Positions 43,091-51,787 of a stretch of 64,000 nucleotides of DNA are shown here, piece after piece. How positions within the stretch are numbered: position 1 is the first letter of the stretch; the number at the start of each line of letters is the position of its first letter. The stretch is taken from positions 558,001 to 622,000 of the forward strand of contig NZ_CP134605.1 of assembly GCF_031844685.1 (NCBI RefSeq), read 5' to 3'. The position numbers and the translations under genes are program-made. The notes under the pieces were generated by a model, which was given only the letters and a program-made list of their open reading frames with translations, did not search any database and was not told where the DNA came from. The DNA comes from Streptomyces sp. ITFR-21. GTDB taxonomy: Bacteria > Actinomycetota > Actinomycetes > Streptomycetales > Streptomycetaceae.

Positions 43091-43327
43091 ATGACCGAGC
43101 CCTACCCTGACCCCTTCCCGGCGCCGGTGCCCCCGGCGCACCCCGGGGAGCCGGTGCCGGGGCCCGACCCCGTACCCGCGCCCGAGCCGCGTCCCGTGCC
43201 GGAACCGGCGCCCGACCCGGTGCCGCCGACGCCGGGGCCCGAGCCCTCCCCGCCCGCTCCGGGCCCCGGCCCGGTGCCGCCGGTGCCGGTGCCGGACCCC
43301 GTCCCGGCACCGGCACCGCTGCGCTGA
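43091..43327 (+). CDS. Proline-rich low-complexity protein (78 aa)
   Basis: The ATG at 43091 is preceded by GGGAGTGTCC. The 78-residue product is almost entirely Pro, Ala, Glu, Asp and Val, beginning MTEPYPDPFPAPVPPAHPGE. It would be an extended, acidic, disordered chain. A matching frame with less bias does not exist on either strand, so it may be a genuine small protein, but its composition also arises easily from G+C-rich repeats. Confidence 0.4.
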   Translation: MTEPYPDPFPAPVPPAHPGEPVPGPDPVPAPEPRPVPEPAPDPVPPTPGPEPSPPAPGPGPVPPVPVPDPVPAPAPLR

Positions 43328-43597
43328 ACCCCCGGCCGGACCCGGCCCCGGTGGGCCGGGCCGGGGCCGGACCGGTAGTGTGCCGGGTCCGGAGGCGGCG
43401 CGCGGCACGACCGCCGGACCGCCTCCTCCGGCAGGACGGCGCCGCTCCCCCGGGAAGCGGACCGCCCGGGGGTGCCGGGTGGCGGGCGGCTTCGCCGGGC
43501 GCGTGGCGTCCCCTTGGCGGGGATCATCCTGGTAGCGGCGGTAGAGCCCGCGGGACGCGCGGGCGCGAGGGTTCGGCGGGGAAGTGTGGGTCCGGAG

Positions 43598-44002
43598 ATG
43601 AGGGACAGGGACGCGGGACCGGGGGCGCCGGGCGACGCCGCGGGGCGGGGCGGGCGGATCGGCGGTCCCGGCGGGAGCACGGCCGGCGCCGTCGTCCCAC
43701 CGCGGGAGCCCGGTCAGGAGCCGCCGGACGTGATCGAGGTGGTGTTCCCCGTCGTGGGCCCCGGCTCATGGCACGGCTCAGGTTCCGGCTCGCAGGACGG
43801 CGCGCCGACCGGTCCCGGCACCGGCCCGGTGTCCGGCGCTTCCAGCGCCGGCGGAGTCGTGGTGGTGCGGGCCGTGCCGGCAACGGCGACGGCCGCCGCG
43901 GCGGAACGCCGGCCGCTGTGCGAGCGCCCGCTGGTGATCGGCGGTGTGGCCACCGTCGTGGTGGCCCTGTCGACGGCGCTGGCCTGGCAGATCTGGCCGT
44001 AG
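43598..44002 (+). CDS. Hypothetical C-tail-anchored membrane protein
   Basis: The 134-residue product has a Gly/Pro-rich N-terminal half and a middle segment DVIEVVFPVVGPGSWHG. It ends with one hydrophobic helix (LVIGGVATVVVALSTALAWQ). This suggests a cytoplasmic domain anchored by its C-terminus. An earlier in-frame ATG at 43472 is possible. The family is not recognised. It lies 338 nt before the exopolysaccharide-like operon but I see no link. Confidence 0.5.
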   Translation: MRDRDAGPGAPGDAAGRGGRIGGPGGSTAGAVVPPREPGQEPPDVIEVVFPVVGPGSWHGSGSGSQDGAPTGPGTGPVSGASSAGGVVVVRAVPATATAAAAERRPLCERPLVIGGVATVVVALSTALAWQIWP

Positions 44003-44097
44003 CCGCGCGGCTCGCCCGGTCGGCGCGACGACTTTCCGCGCATGGGAAATATGCCCACCGCATCATCGATGCCGCTAATCGGATACATGCTCGACTA

Positions 44098-44115
44098 TTC
44101 ACCCTTTAGAGTGAA
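44098..44115. promoter_or_regulatory. Near-palindrome upstream of the polysaccharide operon
   Basis: TTCACCCTTTAGAGTGAA is an 18-bp inverted repeat with one mismatch. It lies in an A/T-rich stretch about 225 nt before the first gene (44341) of the long operon. It is a candidate operator or activator site. Confidence 0.5.
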
Positions 44116-44159
44116 CATCATTGTTTGCCGCGCATATGACTATCCGAAAATCCGCAGGT

Positions 44160-44169
44160 AGAGCGCTCT
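44160..44169. promoter_or_regulatory. LacI-type operator core upstream of the polysaccharide operon
   Basis: AGAGCGCTCT is a perfect 10-bp palindrome and shares its core with the 14-bp operator in the GH16 promoter (30789-30802). It lies 171 nt before 44341. The surrounding 44003-44340 region contains no gene, and I could not place a convincing -35/-10 pair. Confidence 0.5.
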
Positions 44170-44340
44170 CCAGGCCGCCGATGGCCATTCCATCACCTCG
44201 GCACCTCCCCGAATCGGTCACAGAACCTGCGCGGATTCCCGCACGATGGTCCCCGGAATCGCGCCCCCCATGGGCCGCGACAGCGGAGGGCGGTACGTCG
44301 TTTCCGGCGTTGGGCCGCCTTCCGGGGGAGGAATGACTTG

Positions 44341-46518
44341 ATGGGCAGAGCTTTACGTGCTGCCGCCGCCGGAGCGGCGGCAGCACTGATGTCCCTGGGC
44401 CTGGCCCCGGCGGTGGCGAACGCCGCCACCACCCCGCGGATCGACCTGCGGGTCCTGGTGGTGGACGACGGCGGCCCGGCCACCGCGGCCATCGCCGCGG
44501 AACTCGGCAGCGCGGGCACCCCGTACACCACCGTGGACCTCGGCGACGCCGGCCGGCCGGCGATCACCGCGGACTTTCTGAGCGACACGGTCTCGGGCCG
44601 GCCGCGGGCCAGGTTCCAGTCGGTGGTGCTGCCGAACGACAACCCGTTCGGCGCGGGCTCCGCCGAGATGGCCGCCCTCGCGGCGTACGAGACGACCTTC
44701 GGCATCCGGCAGGTCGACGCGTACACCTACGCGCAGCCGTCCGTCGGTCTCGACTACGCCCAGAACGGCGGCTACACCGGCCCGCTGGACGGCGACACCG
44801 GCCAGGTCACCGCCCAGGGCACCGCGGGCCCGTTCGGCTACCTCGGCGGCCCGGTGCCGTTCGAGGACAACGCGGCGGACCAGGCGGAGAGTTACGGCTA
44901 CCTCGCGACGCCGCTGGCCCAGCAGGTGGCCGGCGCATCCTTCACCACCCTGGTGGACGCGCCCGTTCCCGGTACCGACCGGCGCGGGGTGCTCGTCGGC
45001 CAGTACGCGCACGACGGCCGCAGCGAACTGGTGCTGACCTTCGTCTACAACCAGTACCAGGAGCAGTTCCGGCTGCTGGCCCGCGGCATCGTGGAGTGGA
45101 TGACCCAGGGCATCCATCTGGGCGCCGACCGCAACTACTTCGAGGTGCAGGTCGACGACGTCTTCCTCTCCGACGACCGGTGGGACGCCGGGCTGAACTG
45201 CACTCCGGGGGACGTGGACTGCCCGCCGGGCACCGGTGACGACACCGACCCGATCCGGATGACGCCGGCCGACGCGGCGTACGCCGAGCAGTGGTCGCGG
45301 GCACACGGCTTCACCTTCGACTTCGTGTTCAACGGCGGTGGCAGCGAGGACTGGAAGACCGACCACGAGACCACCGACGACCCGCTGGCGGACCGGCTGC
45401 TCGCCGACAAGAGCACGTACCGCTGGGTGAACCACACCTATCTGCACCCCTTCGTGGGCTGTGTCCAGGACGTCACCGTGGTGCCGTGGCGCTGCACGAC
45501 CGACGCGAGCGGGCACGTCCAGTGGGTGAGCAAGTCCGACATCGTCTCCACCGTGCAGGACAACCGGACCTGGGCGGCGCAGCACGGACTGTCGCTGAAC
45601 GACCAGGAGTTGGTGACCGGCGAGCACTCCGGACTCACGTCCCTGCCGCAGCAGCCGGACGACAACCCGAACCTGTCGCCGGCGCTCACCCAGCTCGGGG
45701 TGAAGTACCTGGCCAGTGACGCCTCCAGGGAGCCGGACCAGCGGACGGCCGGCCCGGCGGTCACCGTGCCGCGCCACCCGATGAACGTCTTCTACAACGC
45801 GGGCAGCGCGGCCGAGGAGACCGACGAGTACAACTGGATCTACACCGACGCCGTACAGGGCGGCAGCGGGGTGTGCGCGACGTCCGGCACCTCCACCTGC
45901 CTGAACGCCCCGCTGGACCCGGCGACCGGCTACCAGTCGTACATCGTGCCGCTGGAGGCCCGGATCGACCTCGGGCACGTGCTCGGCAACGACCCGCGGC
46001 CGCACTTCCTGCACCAGTCGAACCTGTCGGAGGACCGGATCGCGTACCCGGTGCTGGAGCGGATCCTCGCCGACTACGCGGCGCTGTTCGCCGCCGACAC
46101 CCCCCTGGTGAACCTGCGGACCGCCGACATCGGCACCGAACTCCGGCGCCGGGCGGCCTGGGACACCGCCGTCCGGGCCGGCACGGCCACCGGCTACCGG
46201 ATCGGCGACACCGTGACGATCAGCGCGCCGGCCGGAACGCAGGTCAGCGCGACGGTGCCGACCGGCACCCGGCAGGCCCAACTGCTCGGCTCCACCCCCT
46301 TCGGCGACTCCTACGCGGGCGCGGTGAGCGGCTGGACCGTGCCGGGACTGCTGCAGAGCGCGGTGTCGCTGACGCTGCCGTCGGGGACGCCGTCGGCCCT
46401 GCTGCACCTGGACGTGTCGCTCGGCCCGATCACCGTGCGCCTCGCCGTCGGCCGGCTGCCGGTGCCCAGCGGGGCCGCCACCCCCGTCCCGGCCGGCCCC
46501 GGCGACAGCCGGAGCTGA
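44341..46518 (+). CDS. Secreted NodB-like polysaccharide deacetylase (Agd3/CE18-like)
   Basis: This 725-residue secreted protein (signal peptide 1-29, ending VANAA) has an N-terminal all-beta region with a flavodoxin-like look (LRVLVVDDGGPATAA). The deacetylase core carries Asp272-Asp273 in EVQVDDVFLSDDRW and a HxxxH in NHTYLHPF (His365, His369). The last matches the metal-binding H-[ST]-x-x-H-P motif of NodB-type deacetylases. The long N-terminal domain and divergent VDD motif resemble Agd3, the fungal galactosaminogalactan deacetylase. It probably removes N-acetyl groups from a GalNAc-containing polymer outside the cell. GGAGGAA precedes the ATG at 44341. It opens an eight-gene operon. Confidence 0.75.
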   Translation: MGRALRAAAAGAAAALMSLGLAPAVANAATTPRIDLRVLVVDDGGPATAAIAAELGSAGTPYTTVDLGDAGRPAITADFLSDTVSGRPRARFQSVVLPNDNPFGAGSAEMAALAAYETTFGIRQVDAYTYAQPSVGLDYAQNGGYTGPLDGDTGQVTAQGTAGPFGYLGGPVPFEDNAADQAESYGYLATPLAQQVAGASFTTLVDAPVPGTDRRGVLVGQYAHDGRSELVLTFVYNQYQEQFRLLARGIVEWMTQGIHLGADRNYFEVQVDDVFLSDDRWDAGLNCTPGDVDCPPGTGDDTDPIRMTPADAAYAEQWSRAHGFTFDFVFNGGGSEDWKTDHETTDDPLADRLLADKSTYRWVNHTYLHPFVGCVQDVTVVPWRCTTDASGHVQWVSKSDIVSTVQDNRTWAAQHGLSLNDQELVTGEHSGLTSLPQQPDDNPNLSPALTQLGVKYLASDASREPDQRTAGPAVTVPRHPMNVFYNAGSAAEETDEYNWIYTDAVQGGSGVCATSGTSTCLNAPLDPATGYQSYIVPLEARIDLGHVLGNDPRPHFLHQSNLSEDRIAYPVLERILADYAALFAADTPLVNLRTADIGTELRRRAAWDTAVRAGTATGYRIGDTVTISAPAGTQVSATVPTGTRQAQLLGSTPFGDSYAGAVSGWTVPGLLQSAVSLTLPSGTPSALLHLDVSLGPITVRLAVGRLPVPSGAATPVPAGPGDSRS

Positions 46519-46618
46519 GTCGCCGGCGGGCGGGGCTCATCCGGCTGCACCGGCCGCCCCGCCCGCCGCAGGCGGCTCCACAACGGCACCTGATACGTCG
46601 AGGGGGGACTCCATTTCC

Positions 46619-48298
46619 ATGCACGCAGTCCTGGGCGGGCCGCCGACGCCTGTCGCGCGGGTCACGATGCTGACCGAAGGAACGTATCCGCACAGTCCCG
46701 GCGGGGTGAGCGTCTGGTGCGACCAGCTCGTCCAGGGCATGCCCGACGTCGACTTCCGGGTACTGGCGGTCACCGGCACCGGCCAAGAACAGCCGGTGTG
46801 GCCGCTGCCGGCGCAGGTGAGCGGAGTGGAGACGGTGGCGCTGTGGGGCGCGGAGCCGGCCGGCCGGGCGCCGCGCGGCCGGGACGCCAGAGAACTGCTC
46901 GCCGCCTGGGAGGGGTTGCTGCTGGCGCTGCTCGCCGAGGAGCCCGGCGAAGACGGGGACGGGGAGGACGGGGACAGGGGCGGCGGGACCACCGAAGCGG
47001 CCCCGGCGGCCGGGGAGGGCGCCGGGTCCGGCGGCGGAACCCGCGACGAGCGGGCCGAGTTCGGCACGCAGCTGTACACGCTGGCCGAATGGGCCGACAG
47101 CGGCGCGCTGTTCGCCGCGCTGCGGACCGAGGAGGCGGTACGGGTACTGGCCCGGCTGTGGCGGCGGCCCGGCACCACGGTCGCGGCGGCGGCGCCCACC
47201 CATCACGACGCGCTGACCGCGACCGACCTGCTGGAACACCTGCTGCGCCCGCTGGGCGCGGCGCCGGCGCCGGCGCCCGGCGGGGTCTCGCACGCGGTCA
47301 GCGGGGGTCTGGCGGCGCTGCCGGGACTGGTCGCCCACCAGCGCCACGGCACCCCGCTGCTGCTCACCGAGCACGGCGTCTACCAGCGCGAACGCTATCT
47401 CGGCTACCGGACGGGACCGTACCGCTGGCCGGTGAAGGCGCTGCTGCTCGGCTTCTTCCGGCTGCTGTCCCGCGAGACGTACCGGACGAGCGCGCTGATC
47501 ACCCCCGGCAACCGCTACAACCGGCGCTGGGAGGAGCACGGCGGGGCCGCGCCGGACCGGATCCGCACCGTCTACAACGGGGTCGACCCGGGGGCGTTCC
47601 CGCCCGCCGGGCCGGAGCCGCTGACCCCGACGCTGACCTGGGCCGGGCGGATCGACCCGATCAAGGACCTGGAGACGCTGATCCGGGCGTTCGCGCTGGT
47701 GCGGGAGGAGATACCCGCGGCGCGGCTGCGGATCTTCGGCGGCACCCCGCGCGGCGGCGAGGCGTACCGCGAGCGGTGCGAGGCGCTGGCCGGGGCGCTC
47801 GGCGCGGGCGAGGCGGTCACCTTCGAGGGGCGGGTGGACGACATCCGCACCGCGTACGCGGCCGGGCAGGTGGTGATGCTCTCCAGTATCAGCGAGGGGT
47901 TCCCGTTCACCCTGATCGAGGCCATGTCGTGCGGGCGCTGCACGGTGTCCACCGACGTGGGCGGGGTACGGGAGGCGGTGGGCGACACCGGCCTGGTCGT
48001 ACCGCCGCGCGATCCGGCGGCGATGGCTCGGGCCGCGCTGGAACTGCTGCGCGACCCCGGCCGGCGGGCAGCGCTCGGCGAGGCCGCCCGGCTGCGGGTG
48101 ATCGAACGGTTCACGCTGCGGCGGACGATCGACGCGTTCCGGGAGATCTACCGGGAGCTCGGGGCGGCGCCGCGCCGCCCCGAACGGGTCGGCGGCGGCC
48201 CGGCCCGGATGCCGCGTGCCTGGCAGCCGGCGCGGTCGGCGGGCGCCGCGCCACAGGCGGCACGGGACGGGTTGTGCGCGGCGAAGGACGGCCGGTGA
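46619..48298 (+). CDS. PelF-like GT4 glycosyltransferase
   Basis: The 559-residue cytoplasmic enzyme resembles PelF, the GT4 synthase of the Pel polysaccharide. Features are the N-terminal LTEGTYPHSPGGVSVWCDQL (PelF-type ligand loop), WAGRIDPIKDLETLIRAF at the second Rossmann domain and the retaining-GT4 E-x7-E motif EGFPFTLIEAMSCG (Glu426, Glu434). An acidic Gly-rich insertion of about 40 residues near 105-145 is unusual. It should polymerise a UDP-hexosamine, by analogy UDP-GalNAc. It follows the deacetylase by 100 nt and overlaps the membrane protein gene by GTGA, so the two are translationally coupled. Confidence 0.85.
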   Translation: MHAVLGGPPTPVARVTMLTEGTYPHSPGGVSVWCDQLVQGMPDVDFRVLAVTGTGQEQPVWPLPAQVSGVETVALWGAEPAGRAPRGRDARELLAAWEGLLLALLAEEPGEDGDGEDGDRGGGTTEAAPAAGEGAGSGGGTRDERAEFGTQLYTLAEWADSGALFAALRTEEAVRVLARLWRRPGTTVAAAAPTHHDALTATDLLEHLLRPLGAAPAPAPGGVSHAVSGGLAALPGLVAHQRHGTPLLLTEHGVYQRERYLGYRTGPYRWPVKALLLGFFRLLSRETYRTSALITPGNRYNRRWEEHGGAAPDRIRTVYNGVDPGAFPPAGPEPLTPTLTWAGRIDPIKDLETLIRAFALVREEIPAARLRIFGGTPRGGEAYRERCEALAGALGAGEAVTFEGRVDDIRTAYAAGQVVMLSSISEGFPFTLIEAMSCGRCTVSTDVGGVREAVGDTGLVVPPRDPAAMARAALELLRDPGRRAALGEAARLRVIERFTLRRTIDAFREIYRELGAAPRRPERVGGGPARMPRAWQPARSAGAAPQAARDGLCAAKDGR

Positions 48299-49950
48299 GC
48301 GGGCCGCTCGCGCTGGTCGCGCCGGGCATCCTGGCGGGCACGGACGGCGGCTCCGGCTCGCTGGCCGGGCTATCGCGCCGGACGGGACCGCTGCGGGACC
48401 GGCCGCGGGACGCCTCGCAGGCCCGGTCGCCGGAGAGTGAACTGACCGCGCTCGCCGAAGGGCTGGCGGAGCAGATCGCCACGGCCGTCCACCCCGACGA
48501 GGTGGCGGCGCTGCTGGAGTCCGAGGGGCTGACCGACGAGCGGATCACCGGCCAACTGGGGCACCGGGACCTGTTCGCGCTGTCCGTCACGCTCTTCGGC
48601 CGGGTGCCCCGCCGCTTCCCCGAGCCGCCGCCGGCCGCCGACCCGTGGCGGCCGGACACCCTCCGGTGTGCCCTGCACGGCCTGACCTTCGCGCTCCCGG
48701 GCATCGCCTACGTCCTCGGCGGCCGGTGGGCCGACGGTCCCGACGGGCCGTTCGGGGTGAGCCGGGCGGTCGCCGCGTGGGGTGCGGCGGCGCTCGTCGG
48801 CTGGGGCTGGAACCAGGCGCTGGCCCACCACGCCCACCTGCTCCTGCTCGCCGGCCGCGAGCGCCAGGCCGCCGGCGCGCTGCTGGCCGGCGCGGCGGCC
48901 GGGGCGCTGCTGTCCACGGCGGCGGCGACGGCGGTGGCGGGCTTCGGTCTCCCCGGCACCCTCCTCTTCGCCACCGGGCAGTCCTGCTACGTGGCCGCCG
49001 CCACGGTCCTGCTGGTCCTCGCCCGGGAGCGCACTCTGCTGACCGTCCTGCTCCCCCTGCCGCTGACCGCCGTCGCCGGCGGCAACGCCCTGCCCCCGGC
49101 CCTGATCACCGCCTCCCTGACCGTGACCGCGGCGGCGGCCATGGCCCTCGCCGCCCACGCGGCCCTGCGAACGGCCTCGCCGCCGGCGCCCGCCGCCCGA
49201 CCCGCGCGGGACCGCCGGGACCGCCGGGACCGCCGGGACCGCCGCCTGTGGACCCTCCTCCGGCGCAGGACCCAGCACGCCGGGAGGTCGGCCCGCCCGG
49301 CCCCGGCGGTACCCGGCACCGGCCGCGGCCGACGCCCCACCCCCCGTACACCGGCCGGCGGGCTCCGCCGCGTTCTGCGGGCCTGCCGGTCGCACGGCGG
49401 GGTGGCGTGGGTCCGCTCGGCGCCGCAGGCGGTCGCGGGGGTGGCGGGCGGGGTGCTGGTGGTCGCGGCGGGGCTGGCCGGGGAGTTCGTGGGGGCACTC
49501 ACCGTGGGGATGGGGGTCGGGGAATGGCTGCTGTTCCGGTTCCGCGGCGGAGCGCTGAGGGCGCTGCGCCGCACCGGGGTCGGAGAGCGGCTGCCGGGCC
49601 GGGTCTGGCGGGTGCTGGGCGGCTGCCTGGCCGGGTACGGGGCCTCGCTCGCGGGGCTCGCCGCGGTGGAGAGCGCCGTGCTGCCGGGCGCGGCGGCCTG
49701 GACCGTACCGCACCTGGCCGTACTGCTGGCCCTGGGCTGCCTGCTGTGGCTGGCGCTGCTCCTCCAGTCGTGCGGCAGGCCGTGGACCGGGGCGCTTCTG
49801 CTCCTGGGCGCGGCCGGCGCCGCCGGCGTCCTGCTCGCGGCCCGCGCCGCCGCCCCCGCGGCGACGATCGGCCTGGTCTGCGGCACCGCCGCGGCCACCG
49901 CGCTGGCCGTCTCGCTGAACCTCACCGCCCGGGTGACCACCCACCGCTGA
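48295..49950 (+). CDS. Polytopic membrane protein paired with the PelF-like synthase
   Basis: The 551-residue protein begins at a GTG overlapping the glycosyltransferase stop. About 110 soluble residues are followed by some 10-12 hydrophobic segments (for example AALVGWGWNQALAHHAHLLL and GVAGGVLVVAAGLAGEFVGA). A basic Arg/Asp repeat (RDRRDRRDRRDRR) lies near residue 305-318. Its position fits a polymer export or assembly partner, comparable in role to PelG or to the membrane half of fungal Gt4c/Gtb3. I cannot show sequence relationship to either. The RDR repeat comes from a tandem CCGCGGGAC-like DNA repeat. Confidence 0.65.
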   Translation: MSGPLALVAPGILAGTDGGSGSLAGLSRRTGPLRDRPRDASQARSPESELTALAEGLAEQIATAVHPDEVAALLESEGLTDERITGQLGHRDLFALSVTLFGRVPRRFPEPPPAADPWRPDTLRCALHGLTFALPGIAYVLGGRWADGPDGPFGVSRAVAAWGAAALVGWGWNQALAHHAHLLLLAGRERQAAGALLAGAAAGALLSTAAATAVAGFGLPGTLLFATGQSCYVAAATVLLVLARERTLLTVLLPLPLTAVAGGNALPPALITASLTVTAAAAMALAAHAALRTASPPAPAARPARDRRDRRDRRDRRLWTLLRRRTQHAGRSARPAPAVPGTGRGRRPTPRTPAGGLRRVLRACRSHGGVAWVRSAPQAVAGVAGGVLVVAAGLAGEFVGALTVGMGVGEWLLFRFRGGALRALRRTGVGERLPGRVWRVLGGCLAGYGASLAGLAAVESAVLPGAAAWTVPHLAVLLALGCLLWLALLLQSCGRPWTGALLLLGAAGAAGVLLAARAAAPAATIGLVCGTAAATALAVSLNLTARVTTHR

Positions 49951-49982
49951 CGACCCGTCAGCCTGCTTCCTAGGAGACCCGC

Positions 49983-50984
49983 TTGTCCAGCACCGCCCCC
50001 GTCGCAGTGACCGGCGCCGAAGGCTTCATCGGCTCGCACCTGGTGGAGGCCCTGGTCGCCGACGGCCACCGGGTGCGCGCCATGGTCCAGTACAACTCCT
50101 TCTCCTCGCACGGCTGGCTGGAGGTGCTGCCGCCCGACGTGCTGGACCACGTCGAGATCGTCCTCGGCGACGTCCGCGACCCCGGCTCGGTACGCGAGGT
50201 GGTGGCCGGCAGCGAGACCGTCTACCACCTGGCCGCGCTGATCGCGATCCCCTACTCCTACCGGGCGCCGCGCAGTTACGTGGACACCAATGTGTCCGGG
50301 ACGCTCAACGTCCTGGAAGCGGTACGGGAGTCGGGCGCCGCCCGCCTGGTGCACACCTCGACCAGCGAGACCTACGGCACCGCGCAGACCGTGCCGATCA
50401 CCGAGGACCACCCGATCGTCACGCAGTCGCCGTACGCGGCCTCCAAGGCAGGCGGCGACCGGCTCGCGGACAGCTACCACGCGAGCTTCGGCACGCCCGT
50501 GGTGACGCTGCGGCCGTTCAACACCTTCGGGCCGCGGCAGTCGATGCGCGCGGTGATCCCCACCGTGATCGGCCAGGTCGCCGCCGGGCAGCGCGAGGTG
50601 ACGCTGGGCGACCTGCGGCCCACCCGGGACTTCACCTTCGTCCGGGACACGGTGGCCGCCTTCCTCGCGGTGGGCACCGCGCCGGCGGCCGACGTGGTCG
50701 GCCGCACCTTCAACGCCGGTACCGGCGGCGAGATCGCGATCGGCGACCTCGTGCTGCTGATCGGCAAGCTGATGGACGCCGACCTCGCGGTCCGCGAGGA
50801 CCCGCAGCGGCTGCGGCCGGCCGGCTCCGAGGTGATGCGGCTGGTCTGCGACGCCTCCCGGCTGCGCGCGGCGACCGGCTGGGCGCCGGCCCACACCTTG
50901 AAGGAAGGGCTCGCGCACACCGTGGAGTTCTTCCGCGACCCGGCCAACCTGGCCCGCTACAAAACCTCTTCCTACAACGTCTGA
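49983..50984 (+). CDS. NAD-dependent nucleotide-sugar epimerase/dehydratase (LegB-like SDR)
   Basis: The 333-residue extended SDR begins at TTG (49983) with AGGAGA just before it. It has the NAD-binding TGAEGFIGSHL, a catalytic Ser/Thr region HTSTSETYGTAQ and the YxxxK in SPYAASKAGGDRLADSY. RPFNTFGPRQSMRAVIP is typical of LegB-like NDP-HexNAc 4,6-dehydratases and close UDP-GlcNAc epimerases. In this operon it should make or modify the activated amino sugar, a place held by Uge3 in fungal galactosaminogalactan synthesis. Whether it epimerises or dehydrates cannot be decided from the sequence. Confidence 0.87.
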   Translation: MSSTAPVAVTGAEGFIGSHLVEALVADGHRVRAMVQYNSFSSHGWLEVLPPDVLDHVEIVLGDVRDPGSVREVVAGSETVYHLAALIAIPYSYRAPRSYVDTNVSGTLNVLEAVRESGAARLVHTSTSETYGTAQTVPITEDHPIVTQSPYAASKAGGDRLADSYHASFGTPVVTLRPFNTFGPRQSMRAVIPTVIGQVAAGQREVTLGDLRPTRDFTFVRDTVAAFLAVGTAPAADVVGRTFNAGTGGEIAIGDLVLLIGKLMDADLAVREDPQRLRPAGSEVMRLVCDASRLRAATGWAPAHTLKEGLAHTVEFFRDPANLARYKTSSYNV

Positions 50985-51067
50985 GGACACCGGGGCGCGC
51001 CTGACCGACCGTCGGCCGCCCGCGTCCGCCCGTTCCGCACACCTTCGGCCTCTTGGGGGAATCCACC

Positions 51068-51781
51068 ATGCACGCAGTCATCCTCGCCGGCGGCAAAGGC
51101 GTCCGGCTCCGGCCGTACACGACCGCGCTTCCCAAACCGCTGGTGCCGATCGGCGACAGCCACGCGATCCTGGAGATCGTGCTGCGGCAGCTCGCGGGCG
51201 CCGGGTTCCGCCGCTGCACCGTCGCGATCGGGCACCTGGGCAACATCATCCGGGCCTACGTCGGCGACGGCACCCAGTGGGGGCTCGACGTCGACTACGT
51301 GACCGAGGAGAGCCCGCTCGGCACGATGGGCCCGCTGCTCACCATGCTCGGCCGGCTCCCCGAGCACTTCCTGGTGATGAACGGCGACATCCTGACCGAC
51401 CTGGACTTCGGCGCGGTACTGGACGGGCACGTCCACTCGCAGGCACCGATGACCATCGCCACCTACCCGCGCACGGTCAGCATCGACTTCGGCGTGCTCA
51501 CCACCGAAGACGGCAAGGTGGTGGCCTTCGCCGAGAAGCCGAGCATGGACTACCGGGTGTCGATGGGTGTCTACGGCCTCACCCGCGACACGCTCGCCGG
51601 GTACCCGGCGGGCCTCCCGCTGGGCTTCGACGAGGTGGTGCTCGACCTGCTGGCGGCGGGCCGGCCGCCGCGCGCCCACGAGTTCGAGGGCTACTGGCTG
51701 GACATCGGCCGCCCCGACGACTACGACCGCGCCAACGCCGAGTTCGGCGACCTGCGCGGCCTGCTCCTCAAGGGGGCGTGA
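51068..51781 (+). CDS. Sugar-1-phosphate nucleotidyltransferase
   Basis: This 237-residue enzyme belongs to the NTP-transferase family that makes NDP-sugars. It shows the nucleotide-binding MHAVILAGGKGVRLRPYT, the Lys of LPKPLVPIG, a metal Asp in VMNGDILTD and the sugar-binding EGYWLDIGRPDDYDRA. It lacks the C-terminal beta-helix found in longer relatives, so it is the short, RmlA/HddC-like form. It probably supplies an activated sugar for the operon's polymer. It ends 6 nt before the next gene. Confidence 0.9.
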   Translation: MHAVILAGGKGVRLRPYTTALPKPLVPIGDSHAILEIVLRQLAGAGFRRCTVAIGHLGNIIRAYVGDGTQWGLDVDYVTEESPLGTMGPLLTMLGRLPEHFLVMNGDILTDLDFGAVLDGHVHSQAPMTIATYPRTVSIDFGVLTTEDGKVVAFAEKPSMDYRVSMGVYGLTRDTLAGYPAGLPLGFDEVVLDLLAAGRPPRAHEFEGYWLDIGRPDDYDRANAEFGDLRGLLLKGA

Positions 51782-51787
51782 CAGCGG

